Below, piece by piece: positions 29,294 through 41,000 of a DNA stretch of 64,000 nucleotides. A program made the translations under genes and the position numbers. Below the pieces are notes generated by a model. That model saw only the letters and a list, made by a program, of their open reading frames with translations, was not told where the DNA came from and ran no database searches. The DNA is taken from contig NZ_CP058988.1 of NCBI RefSeq assembly GCF_019278565.1, positions 3,348,001 to 3,412,000 on the forward strand, written 5' to 3'. The stretch is from Cellulophaga sp. HaHa_2_95 (GTDB taxonomy: Bacteria; Bacteroidota; Bacteroidia; Flavobacteriales; Flavobacteriaceae). Every line of letters starts with the position of its first letter. The stretch's first letter is position 1.

Positions 29294-30259
29294 TTAGTCT
29301 TGAATAGTTTGGGCTGGATCATTCTCAGGAACTTCGTAATCTTTCTGTTTTTTTCCAAATACAGAGACATTTACGTAGCGCTTAGGATTTAAACGAAAAT
29401 CTTGAAGTAATAAATCTAATTCTTTAGATGAGTTTGCCAAATTGGTATATAATTCCTCATCCGTCATTAATTTACCAATCGTACCATCACCATTTTCCAT
29501 CTTAGCTAACATAACATCCAAACTTGCAACTGTAGATTCCAAGCTTTTCATAGTTTCTACTAAACCTGCTTTAGATATAGAGTCCGAAAGGTTTTTAAAA
29601 TTATCAGTCATAGTAGCCATGTTCTTAATAGAAGTATCTAAGTTCCCCTTATTATCTGCTAGAAGACCATTTAAGGCATTAGCACTACCTTGAAAACTTT
29701 TAACCAAAGTATTTAAACCGCTAATGCTTTCTCTTAAATCTTTCTTTGTTTTGGTATCTAAAACCTGATTGAAGTTTATAAGTAATGAATCTGCATTGGT
29801 CACTGCTCCCTCTATTTTGCTTTGTAAAGGCGCTAAATTTTTCTGTACTAAATCCGTCAGACCCGGTTTTATGGAAGAGATTAAAGTATCTCCAGATTTT
29901 GCTGAGGGCGAACCATCAAACATTGGGATAATTTGAATTCCTTTTCCTCCAATAATTCCTGTATCATAAAGCTCTGCTTTACTGTTATGAGAAAAATTAA
30001 ACTCATTACTTACAGAGAATGTAACTAATAACTTGCCAGAATTATCTTTAAACTTAATTCCGTTTACTTTTCCAACATTGTATCCGTTTATAGATACCGG
30101 CGTTCCGGTCTGTAAACCACCAACATTATTATACACCGCATAAAATGTTTTGCTGTTATCGAACAAGGATGATGATTTCAAATAACTGAATCCCATTAAA
30201 AATAATAAGATACCGCCCACAACTATAATTCCCGTTTTAATCTCTCTTGATATTTTCAA
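29294..30259 (-). CDS. MCE/MlaD-family substrate-binding protein
   Basis: A 321-residue protein with one N-terminal membrane helix (IKTGIIVVGGILLFLMGFSYL) and an MCE domain (YNNVGGLQTGTPVSINGYNVGKV) at about 38-115. The remainder is a helical tail with long spacing repeats. MlaD-like proteins carry phospholipids in the space between the two membranes, usually with an MlaE/MlaF transporter. No such partners are beside it; in flavobacteria this protein is usually found next to an amidase gene, as here (68 bases). Confidence 0.88.
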   Translation of the reverse strand: MKISREIKTGIIVVGGILLFLMGFSYLKSSSLFDNSKTFYAVYNNVGGLQTGTPVSINGYNVGKVNGIKFKDNSGKLLVTFSVSNEFNFSHNSKAELYDTGIIGGKGIQIIPMFDGSPSAKSGDTLISSIKPGLTDLVQKNLAPLQSKIEGAVTNADSLLINFNQVLDTKTKKDLRESISGLNTLVKSFQGSANALNGLLADNKGNLDTSIKNMATMTDNFKNLSDSISKAGLVETMKSLESTVASLDVMLAKMENGDGTIGKLMTDEELYTNLANSSKELDLLLQDFRLNPKRYVNVSVFGKKQKDYEVPENDPAQTIQD

Positions 30260-30327
30260 ATGAATGAATTTAGGATTTGTAACAAAATTAGAAATAATTT
30301 ATTTAAGACTTGTTATTTATCTTAAAC

Positions 30328-31527
30328 CTATTTGATTGCTTCTTTAATATTGATTCTAACATCATTTTTATAGGCTACAACATAAGCTCCTTTAAACCCC
30401 TTATCTTCCGCATCTTTCCTTAAGGTGTTCGCATAGTCATAGGATGTAGTACTGCCATACATATATCTATAAATATTCTTGAAAGCTTCTTTTGATATTG
30501 TATTTAATCCTTTAAAATTTGCAGGACTTAAACCCAAATCTTTAGAACTAGCCATTATTTGAACTTTAAATACTACTTCGGACTTCGGTGCTTCTTTTGC
30601 TATTTCCGGCACTTCCTTAGGCTTCACCACTTTTGGAGCAACCACTACAGGCTCTTTAACCACTTTAGGCACTTCTTTTACAACCGTTTCTTCTTTTACC
30701 ACTACAGGCACTACTGGTTTTACCTCCGTAATTTGATCACTGACATTAGAACTAATAGCTTTCTTGTATTGAAGAATAGCACTAGCAATAGCATCTCCCA
30801 TATCATTTTGACCCTTTACAGAGTTTAAATATTCTCCTTCTGGCTTGTGGGTTAAAAAACCTGTTTCTACCAAAACGCTAGGCATAAATGTTTGATGTAA
30901 TACAATAAACCCCGCTTGTTTTACTTTACGGTCTACACGCTGTAATTTGCCCGTAAAATTATCTTGCATTGTTTTTGCCAACATAATGCTTTGGTCTAGA
31001 AACTCTTCTTGCATAATAGTTAAGCCGATGACGGATTCTGGAGAGTTAATGTTGTATGCCGCATAGCGCGATTCATAATTATCTTCTAAATAAATAGAAG
31101 AGTTCTCTTTCTTAGCAATTTCAAAATTTTGCTTATTGGCATGTAATCCCAATACAAAGGTACCTGCGCCATGCGCTTCCGACGTATGAGAATCGCAATG
31201 AACAGACACAAAAAGATTAGCATTTGCTTTATTCGCAATTTCTCCTCGCTTGTATAGATCTACAAAGGTATCATCATCTCTAGTATAGATAACTTTGACA
31301 TTTTTCTCCTTTGCTAAAATTGCTCCTACACGTAATACAATCTTTAGTGCTATGTTTTTTTCTAAAAAGCCATTCCCTAAATTTCCTGGATCATGACCTC
31401 CATGACCCGCATCTAAAACAACAATAAAAGGATCTTGTACTGTTTCAATTTTGTCATTTCCACCAAACGAAGTAAGCGTAAAACCTATTAATAAAAGTAA
31501 TAGTGGATAAAAACAATTCTTAAGCAT
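30328..31527 (-). CDS. N-acetylmuramoyl-L-alanine amidase (Amidase_3)
   Basis: A 399-residue exported amidase that cuts the sugar-peptide bond of peptidoglycan. The catalytic domain (about 33-250) shows VVLDAGHGGHDPG (zinc His), FVSVHCDSHTS and VLVETGFLTH with the catalytic Glu. A Pro/Val/Lys-rich linker of about 50 residues follows (repeated VVKE and VPKV words), then a C-terminal SPOR-like domain (FKVQIMASSKDL) for binding denuded glycan. The signal sequence is at the start. Divergent from the LptD-like gene, it begins the minus-strand run down to 26681. Confidence 0.9.
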   Translation of the reverse strand: MLKNCFYPLLLLLIGFTLTSFGGNDKIETVQDPFIVVLDAGHGGHDPGNLGNGFLEKNIALKIVLRVGAILAKEKNVKVIYTRDDDTFVDLYKRGEIANKANANLFVSVHCDSHTSEAHGAGTFVLGLHANKQNFEIAKKENSSIYLEDNYESRYAAYNINSPESVIGLTIMQEEFLDQSIMLAKTMQDNFTGKLQRVDRKVKQAGFIVLHQTFMPSVLVETGFLTHKPEGEYLNSVKGQNDMGDAIASAILQYKKAISSNVSDQITEVKPVVPVVVKEETVVKEVPKVVKEPVVVAPKVVKPKEVPEIAKEAPKSEVVFKVQIMASSKDLGLSPANFKGLNTISKEAFKNIYRYMYGSTTSYDYANTLRKDAEDKGFKGAYVVAYKNDVRINIKEAIK

Positions 31528-31595
31528 ATGTTATTATATTTGTAATAATGGTTAAATTAATTGTAATGTATCCTATACAGAACAAAAAATATATG

Positions 31596-31603
31596 TAAGT
31601 TTG
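31596..31603 (+). promoter_or_regulatory. Possible -7 box for the LptD-like gene
   Basis: TAAGTTTG matches TAnnTTTG and lies 21 bases before the ATG at 31625. No TTG is at 17-21 bases upstream. A second match, TATATTTG at 31535-31542, lies further up in the divergent spacer. Confidence 0.4.
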
Positions 31604-31624
31604 ACTCCGATTCTTTAGTTAACA

Positions 31625-34405
31625 ATGACAAGACAAACTATTACAAAAATAGGATTTATAGCCTTGCAATCAAACAAACAACATCTACTTTTAATTTTGC
31701 TGCTATTTAGCGGTATTTCTTGTCTGTTTAGCCAAGAAGGAAAAGTAATAACCCTGCCAACTAAGACTATTTCTGATTCTGTTCAGATCACCGCCACCAC
31801 CGATTTTTCGGCAATTGCAATTAAAGATAGTATTCAATCAGATTCTATCCCTGCAGATTCTATATCGAAAAAAGAAACATTACTTTTAGATAAGATCAAA
31901 TATAAAGCCAAAGATTACGTAAAGCTTAGTCAGAAAGATCAAAAAATCTATTTGTACAACGAAGCTGAAATTCTTTACCAAGATACGGAGCTCAAAGCGG
32001 GCATTATTATCATGGATTATATTAAGAATGAGGTTTACGCCGGAAGGATTAAAGATTCTTTGGGAAACTACACGCAGACCCCTTATTTCAAGCAAGGAGA
32101 TAATGTGGTAATTCCCGATTCTATCCGTTTTAATTTTGACACCCAAAAGGCATTAATTTGGAATTCAAGAACAGAACAACAAGCGGGCTTAGGATCACTT
32201 GGTAGTGACTCTATGAAAGTATATGCAGAGATTACAAAGAAAGAAAACGATTCTGTTTACTTTCTAAGCAAAGGAAAATTAACTACTTCAAAAGATACGA
32301 TAAATCCGGATTATTATATCTTAATCAATAAAGCGAAATTTGTCCCTAAAAAGAAGGTAATCGCAGGCTTTAGTAACATGTACATTGCAGATGTCCCTAC
32401 TCCTATCGCCTTACCTTTTGCTTATTTTCCTATGAGTACCGGTAGAACTGGAGGATTAATCTTCCCAACTTTTGGTAGCGTTGATGATCGTGGCTATTTT
32501 ATACAAGGTGGTGGATATTATTTACCCTTAAGTGATTATGCCGATTTAGAAGTTACCGGAGATTTATATACCAATGGTAGTTACGGTCTTAATTCCAGGT
32601 CTGTATACGTAAAGCGTTACAAGTATAGAGGCGGATTTAATTTACAATACCAAAACATTATTAATAGTCAAAAAGGTTTTGATGACTATAGCAGATCTAC
32701 GAGTTACAATGTTCAATGGAACCACTCTCAAGATCAAAAATCTAATCCTAATTCTACCTTTTCAGCATCTGTAAACTTGGGTAGTAGTCAATACTATCAA
32801 AACTCATTACGTCTGCAAGATATTGCCAATACACAAAACAATACCTTAAACTCTTCTATATCTTACTCAAAAACTTTTCCGGAATACCCGTCTGTAAACA
32901 TGAGTTTAACAGCGTCTCATAGTCAATTGACAAGTACTACCATAGAAGGAGACAATATAGACATTACGCTACCTACCCTTCAAGCAAGTATGGAACGTAT
33001 CTATCCTTTTGCCAAAAGGGACGGTATTAAAAAAGGAGCTTTTCAAAATATAAACTTTCAATATGACGTAAATGCTCAAAACAGGATTTCCACTAATGAT
33101 GATGATTTTCTGACGGGAAAAATGTTTGACGATGCACGAATTGGCGCAAAACACAACCTTCCGATTAGTACCAACTTTAAAATAGCGAAATACTTAAGTG
33201 TTACTATGGGGGGTACTTATGAAGATGTATGGTCTTTACAAACCTACAATCAAACTTATGATAATGATGAGAATGCTATTGTAAGAGATACCATACAAGG
33301 TTTTGATAGATTTAATAGCTATAATTTATCTACCAGTATAGGAACCACCGTATATGGTACTTTTAATTTTGGAGAAGACAAAAAAATACAAGCTATACGC
33401 CATGTCATGCGTCCTAGTATAAGTTATGGTTACACGCCCGCTTTTGATCAATACTATGATGACCTGTATGATTCTGACGGCGCACCTAGAACAGACACCA
33501 ATGGCGATATCACGCAATATACTCGTTTTAACGGAACCTTATACGGAGTACCTAGCCTAAGTAAATCTAACTCGGTTAGTTTCTCGCTGGCCAATACCTT
33601 GGAAGCCAAAGTACGTTCTAAAGATTCTACAGACTTAGAACCGAAGAAAGTAGACATCCTTAAGAACTTAAATTTCTCTACAAGCTATAATTTTAATGCA
33701 GATTCTTTAAAACTAAGTCCAATTAGCGTAAGTGGAGGAACCGCCATATTAAATAGTAAAATGTCTATTAACTTCGCAGGTACTTTAGATCCATATGCTA
33801 TAGATAATAACGGAACAAGAATTAACACCTTCAATAAAGCAAATGGTGGTAGCTTATTTAGATTAACAACGGCAAGAGCAAACATGAGCTACAGTCTTTC
33901 TAGCAAAGATTTTCAGAAAGACGATAAGGACAAAGGCAAAGAGGACGAAAACAAATATGATTACGCTGCAGCAAGTGGTGGTAGAACAGATGATTTATTT
34001 GGAGATGCAGATTTTAGCAACACCAGAAGACCTGGAGATGAAGAGGAAGAAGAGCGCGAAACTAAATTTTACTCTAACGCAATTCCTTGGGATCTTCGTT
34101 TAGCCTATACCGTTGGATATACAAATCCTAATAGACAGAATAGCATTAATAGCCACAGTTTAATGTTTTCCGGAAATATAGAATTGACTCCTAAATGGAA
34201 AGTTGGAGCTTCTTCTGGCTACGATTTTGTAAACAAAGGATTCTCTATTACACAACTACGTTTTCAAAGAGAGTTAGGTAGTTTTAACCTTAGATTTAAC
34301 TGGACTCCCTTTGGAACTTATGAGCGCTGGGATTTCTTTATCGGAATTTCTAGTTCTATATTACAAGATCTTAAATGGGACAAACAAAGTAGAAGAAGTA
34401 ACTAA
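31625..34405 (+). CDS. LptD-like outer-membrane LPS assembly protein
   Basis: A 926-residue predicted beta-barrel. A signal sequence sits within the first 37 residues (LLLILLLFSGISCLFSQ). Residues 90-230 have the beta-jellyroll, OstA-like part (LYNEAEILYQDTELKAG), and PTPIALPFAYFPMS then GRTGGLIFPTFG are typical of the LptD barrel entry. The barrel ends with WDFFIGISSSILQDLKWDKQ. It should place LPS in the outer leaflet with LptE. A charged insert near 765-800 (KDDKDKGKEDEN, EEEEERETK) is low-complexity. ridA follows after 11 bases. Confidence 0.83.
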   Translation: MTRQTITKIGFIALQSNKQHLLLILLLFSGISCLFSQEGKVITLPTKTISDSVQITATTDFSAIAIKDSIQSDSIPADSISKKETLLLDKIKYKAKDYVKLSQKDQKIYLYNEAEILYQDTELKAGIIIMDYIKNEVYAGRIKDSLGNYTQTPYFKQGDNVVIPDSIRFNFDTQKALIWNSRTEQQAGLGSLGSDSMKVYAEITKKENDSVYFLSKGKLTTSKDTINPDYYILINKAKFVPKKKVIAGFSNMYIADVPTPIALPFAYFPMSTGRTGGLIFPTFGSVDDRGYFIQGGGYYLPLSDYADLEVTGDLYTNGSYGLNSRSVYVKRYKYRGGFNLQYQNIINSQKGFDDYSRSTSYNVQWNHSQDQKSNPNSTFSASVNLGSSQYYQNSLRLQDIANTQNNTLNSSISYSKTFPEYPSVNMSLTASHSQLTSTTIEGDNIDITLPTLQASMERIYPFAKRDGIKKGAFQNINFQYDVNAQNRISTNDDDFLTGKMFDDARIGAKHNLPISTNFKIAKYLSVTMGGTYEDVWSLQTYNQTYDNDENAIVRDTIQGFDRFNSYNLSTSIGTTVYGTFNFGEDKKIQAIRHVMRPSISYGYTPAFDQYYDDLYDSDGAPRTDTNGDITQYTRFNGTLYGVPSLSKSNSVSFSLANTLEAKVRSKDSTDLEPKKVDILKNLNFSTSYNFNADSLKLSPISVSGGTAILNSKMSINFAGTLDPYAIDNNGTRINTFNKANGGSLFRLTTARANMSYSLSSKDFQKDDKDKGKEDENKYDYAAASGGRTDDLFGDADFSNTRRPGDEEEEERETKFYSNAIPWDLRLAYTVGYTNPNRQNSINSHSLMFSGNIELTPKWKVGASSGYDFVNKGFSITQLRFQRELGSFNLRFNWTPFGTYERWDFFIGISSSILQDLKWDKQSRRSN

Positions 34406-34416
34406 TAGCATACACG

Positions 34417-34797
34417 ATGAAAAAAATAATAAATACTCCAAATGCTCCTGCCCCTATTGGGCCTTACAACCAAGCTGTTTTAGCTGACAACATGTTATAT
34501 ATTTCTGGACAAATTCCTATAGATCCTACAACCGGAAATTTGGTAGAAGGAGATATTAAAGAAGAAACAAAGCAATCTATGGAGAATCTGAAAGCGATTC
34601 TTGAAGAAGCTGGCACGACCTTTGAAAACGTCATCAAATCATCTATCTTTATTAAAGACATGAATCAGTTTGCTCAAATCAATGAAGTATATGCTACTTA
34701 TTTTGATGCAGAAACTGCTCCCGCTAGAGAAACTGTAGAAGTAGCTAACCTTCCAAAGTTTGTAAATGTAGAAATTTCAATGATTGCTATGCTATAA
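34417..34797 (+). CDS. RidA-family enamine/imine deaminase
   Basis: A 126-residue protein that hydrolyses reactive 2-aminoacrylate-type intermediates to ketoacids and ammonia. Family signatures are APAPIGPYNQAV at the start, LYISGQIPID, and the active-site Arg in PARETVEVANLPK. The length matches RidA exactly. It is the second gene of a plus-strand pair with the LptD-like gene, with a strong terminator immediately after. Confidence 0.95.
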   Translation: MKKIINTPNAPAPIGPYNQAVLADNMLYISGQIPIDPTTGNLVEGDIKEETKQSMENLKAILEEAGTTFENVIKSSIFIKDMNQFAQINEVYATYFDAETAPARETVEVANLPKFVNVEISMIAML

Positions 34798-34820
34798 TAA
34801 TTAGCACCTTATATAAAGTA

Positions 34821-34856
34821 AAAAAGCATCTAAGAAATTATTCTTAGATGCTTTTT
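34821..34856. terminator. Bidirectional terminator between ridA and the GlcNAc-kinase-like gene
   Basis: A 15-base inverted repeat (34821-34835 and 34842-34856) has A-runs on the left and T-runs on the right, so it can end transcription from both convergent genes, ridA on plus and the gene ending at 34904 on minus. Confidence 0.85.
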
Positions 34857-34903
34857 TTATACTATTAATTAAAGAAGTTCAATAAAGAACTTAATGTAAC
34901 TTA

Positions 34904-35755
<852 letters not shown>

Positions 35756-35780
35756 ATGTATTGGGTATGAGTAGTAAAAA

Positions 35781-35815
35781 AATCCTGAAAGTAATCTTAG
35801 ACTACCATCAGGATT
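35781..35815 (-). terminator. Terminator of the pfkA-gapA unit
   Basis: An 8-base inverted repeat (35781-35788 and 35808-35815) with a 19-base loop. On the minus strand it is followed by a T-run (complement of the A-run at 35776-35782), just after the end of gapA. Confidence 0.65.
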
Positions 35816-35830
35816 TATTAAGGTTAAAAA

Positions 35831-36862
<1,032 letters not shown>

Positions 36863-36867
36863 CTAAA

Positions 36868-37854
36868 TTATACGGTCATGATATCTGAAACTCGCATAAG
36901 TTCCTTATCTATTTTTGTATGACCTTTTATTGCTTTACTAATTGGCGTAAGCGTTATCTTGTTATCTTGAATACCGACCATTAAGCTAGACTTCCCTTCA
37001 AGAAGTGCTTCTACGGCTCTAACACCCATTCTACTTGCCAGTACTCTATCAAAACAAGAAGGAGAGCCTCCTCTTTGCATGTGCCCTAATACAGAAACAC
37101 GACAATCATAAATTGGCAAATGCTCCTCTACATATTCTTTTAGTTCAAAAACATTCTTCCCTGTTTTATCCCCTTCTGCAACGACAACTATACTTGAAGA
37201 TTTCCCTGAAGCTTTGCTTCGTTTTAAAGATTCTAACAAGCGTTCTAATCCTAAATTTTCTTCTGGTATAAGAATCTCCTCTGCCCCGGCACCTACTCCT
37301 GCATTTAAAGCTATATGCCCCACATCGCGGCCCATTACTTCAACGAAAAATAAACGGTTGTGAGAACTAGCAGTATCTCTAATTTTATCAATTACTTCTA
37401 CCACTGTATTTAAGGCGGTATCAAAACCTAGTGTATAGGTCGTGCCAAAAATATCATTATCAATCGTCCCAGGAATACCAATAATTGGTACATTATATTC
37501 TTTATGAAAGATTAATGCTCCTGTAAAACTACCATCACCTCCGATAACCACTAAACCATCAATCCCTGCGGCTTGTAATTGGTCGTAAGCTTTTTTCCTA
37601 CCTTCTTTAGTCTGAAACTCCATAGAACGAGCAGACTTTAAAATGGTACCTCCTTTATTTATAATGTTATTTACACTTCGCGCATCCATAGGCTTAAAGT
37701 CTCCTTCAATCATACCTTGGTAGCCACGGTAAATCCCCATGCAATCTATTTTCATATATGCACAAGTACGCACAACAGACCTTATTGCTGCGTTCATTCC
37801 GGGTGAATCTCCCCCAGATGTAAATACACCTATTTTTTTTATCTCCACTGTCAT
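36868..37854 (-). CDS. pfkA: ATP-dependent 6-phosphofructokinase
   Basis: A 328-residue enzyme that phosphorylates fructose 6-phosphate. Family motifs include SGGDSPGMNAA near residue 13, GGDGSFTGA near 104, GIPGTIDNDI near 125 with the catalytic Asp, and EVMGRDVGHIAL near 165. GGDGS with Gly at the second position fits the ATP-using, tetrameric PfkA group rather than the pyrophosphate type. It is the first gene of a two-gene unit with gapA. Confidence 0.96.
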   Translation of the reverse strand: MTVEIKKIGVFTSGGDSPGMNAAIRSVVRTCAYMKIDCMGIYRGYQGMIEGDFKPMDARSVNNIINKGGTILKSARSMEFQTKEGRKKAYDQLQAAGIDGLVVIGGDGSFTGALIFHKEYNVPIIGIPGTIDNDIFGTTYTLGFDTALNTVVEVIDKIRDTASSHNRLFFVEVMGRDVGHIALNAGVGAGAEEILIPEENLGLERLLESLKRSKASGKSSSIVVVAEGDKTGKNVFELKEYVEEHLPIYDCRVSVLGHMQRGGSPSCFDRVLASRMGVRAVEALLEGKSSLMVGIQDNKITLTPISKAIKGHTKIDKELMRVSDIMTV

Positions 37855-37870
37855 TTACTTCTATAAGTAA

Positions 37871-37878
37871 CAAATTTA
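37871..37878 (-). promoter_or_regulatory. Possible -7 box for pfkA-gapA
   Basis: On the minus strand this reads TAAATTTG, a full match to TAnnTTTG, 16 bases before the pfkA ATG. No TTG was found at 17-21 bases upstream. Confidence 0.45.
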
Positions 37879-38012
37879 GGAAACTTTTCGGATTTAAATA
37901 AGCTATAAAACCCTTTATTTATAATAGTTACAAGCTATAACGTTTTCGTAACAAAGAGTTACATAAAAAAAGGAAAACGAACATTAGGCGCGTCAAATTC
38001 TTAAGAATAATC

Positions 38013-41000
38013 TTACGATTTTGCCTTAGGCTTAAAGCGCATGAGACTATCCTTAGCCATTTCTGTACGGATAGAATCTGAAGCTATCGTCTTTTGCTTT
38101 TTAGGTTTTCGAACAAATAGTTTACTTTTTAGCTCCTTGAAAGAATTAAAGTCTACTTGATAAGATAATCCCACCCCTTGAGTATATCCTTGCGTGTCTC
38201 CTATCAATTGCTCATCGGCGGTTTCTCTATTAAAGACTTTACCTTTTAAAGAACCATCTTCATTAAATAAATACTGCAACTCAAAATCGCCCCCGACATT
38301 AGAGTTCGTTAGTCCATCACCACCACCTACAGGAATCCCCACACTACCACTTAACAACCACTTTTCACTTAAGGTAGTCGCAAAATTAAAAATCGCTTTA
38401 TTTTCGGTTTGATAACTAGAACTACCACTACTCCCCTGTTCATAAGAAAACCCGATATCTAGATTGTCATCATTATTATCAATCACAGAATTTAAAATCC
38501 CAGAAGCAGATTGCAATAAATTCCCCGTCAATGCTTGTTGATTAAAACTACCATTAGCCTCATTAACAAATGTACCTTGTGCCAATAGGAAGAAGGCATT
38601 ATTAGCCGTTACCGTTGGATCTTGCAATTTATAAGCTAACTCTGATTTTATCACAGAACTGGCTGATGGAAAATCTATTTCATAATCAATAGTTGGGTGC
38701 TCTAAAGACTCTGACAAGCTAATAATTACGTTGGTGGCTATTCTTTTGGTGTAATCAGAATTATCCAATAGCGGCGCAGGATTTGCGTTTAAAGAATAAA
38801 CCGCCTGCATTTTCAATTGCGCATCCAAAGGGTCTCCTTCCCAATTTATAGTACCCCCAGGCACTACTTTAAATGTTTTATCTATAACCCCACCTAGTTT
38901 AAACCTATATTCTCCTGTAACCACAACGAAGTCTCCGTTCATGATAAACTTATCTCTAGTATTCAATTCTATTTGAACTAAACCTGCCCCAGTACCTTTT
39001 AAACTACTTCCTGTTTTCTGATCAACAATAATTTCTACTTCTGCATCTGGTGTAATATCTAAATCAAAGGTCAGCTCTAATCCTTCATATTTCTTTTCAT
39101 TACGCCCCGTTTCTTTTTCTTCTACTTTATTTTTGCTAATAAAATTGATAAAGGAATAATCTCCGACACTAGCTACATCACTAATTGGAATTTTCAAAGA
39201 TGTGCCTTTTGCCGTTTCTCCTTCTACATTTATAGTCAATGCAGTGGTTGGCCCGTAGATACGCCCTTTCCCATTTAAATATCCTGTACCGTAATACAAT
39301 TGCTCTTCATCAAAACTAGTATTTAAGATTAAGAACCTTTTGTTATTCGTATCTACATTAAGATCTAAATCCCAATCTCTAAAAAAGTTATGATTAATAA
39401 CTCCGTTTAAAGAAGCCTTTGTTTTATGCAATACATCGGTAAGTTGAATATTTTGAAAATCAAAGGTTTGGTCTGATAATACCACTTGCGAATTAAAGCC
39501 AAAATCATAATCTACATTCAAATACGGAATTCCTAATCCGGCGTTTGAAAGGTTTAATACTCCTGAAATATCAGGATTATCTACCCTACCCTCTATTCTG
39601 GCATTACCAGAAACATACCCACGGATATTAGAAAGTATAGGTTCCCCTAAAGGAGCGAACGGTTCTAAGTTAAAATCATTAAACGTAGCCATTAAATCTG
39701 CGACCGTATTTTTACCACTAATATCTAAACTTCCATTTACATCTAAACGATCTACTCCCTTATCTGTAAGACGCGTGTTTAGTGTTATCTTGGTTAAGTT
39801 TTTATTTCCAATAGCATCTATCATAAGATTTCCTAGGTGAATATCATTCACAGAAAAATCTGTAATATCTAAACTAGAAGTTGGTCTGTAGACATTATTT
39901 TTTTGACGTATATGCAAAGTTCCATCTACCTTACCATCTAATCGCAAGCTATCTATTCTAGGTGTAATCTTATCTAGGGACACTATCTTAAACTCTAACT
40001 GTAAATCCTTATATGTAGAATCCGCAATCTGACCTCTTAAACGAATTTGCTCATCATTTTCATTATTCATCACAATTTCTTCAATTGTAATGCTATCCAA
40101 TGTACTGTTTAAAATAACCTTATTATGAGAATCGCCCTCCTTATTCAGCATCCACTTATTCCCTTTAAAACTTACATCAGATGTTTTTAAACCGATGACA
40201 GATTTACGTTGATCATTAAAGGTATGGTAGAAGTTTAAATTAAATTTATCGCTGAAATCTTTGCCCCCCTTAAATTCGGTCCTAAAGAATAATGTATCTT
40301 TTAAGGTGGTATTAATCAGGTTAAAATCTTTAACATCATAATAACCAGTAGACAAATCTGCTACAGAAACGAAGGTATTAAAAAGCGGATTTTTATTATC
40401 AATCTTTATATCTAAGCTATCTAAGGTATTCCCAAATGCTTTGATACTAGGCGATTTAAAATTCAATTTAAAGTCACCCTTATCCGCAATAATATCCCCT
40501 TTTATAAATGTATTGGTACCAAAGGCCACATCTGGGAGAAATACTTCTACAATCTTATTATAAATTTTAAAATTAAAGGCTAGCTCTTGACCTTCTGAAA
40601 TTTTAAATGGTTTATAGTTGGTATAAATACTCCCGACAGAATTAGCTGCCAATTTACCCAACTCTGCCACCTTAAACTTACCCTTCATATATCCTGTGAT
40701 AATATCTGGAGAGTTTATATCAATATACCGCACCTGATTTTCTTCAAAACGAGAAGACACTTTAAAATCATCAAAATAATAGGTGTCATTTTTATTTTGA
40801 TAACTAGTTCTAGAGAATTTTATATCTCCAACGATGTTATCTAGGGTATTACCCACGATATCCATATTTACATTACCCTTAAATATAGAAACACTATCTT
40901 TTATAAAGTTTAGCTTTCGGAAATCGGCATATTCCACATCCGCTATAAAGTTGAAGTTATTTTGCGCATCAGAAAAATCTGCCAACCCTTTAAAGGTAAA

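Noticed and set aside
34464..34661. Minus-strand frame inside ridA and similar shadow frames in other genes
   Set aside because: They lie fully within well-supported genes in other frames, with no independent coding signal.
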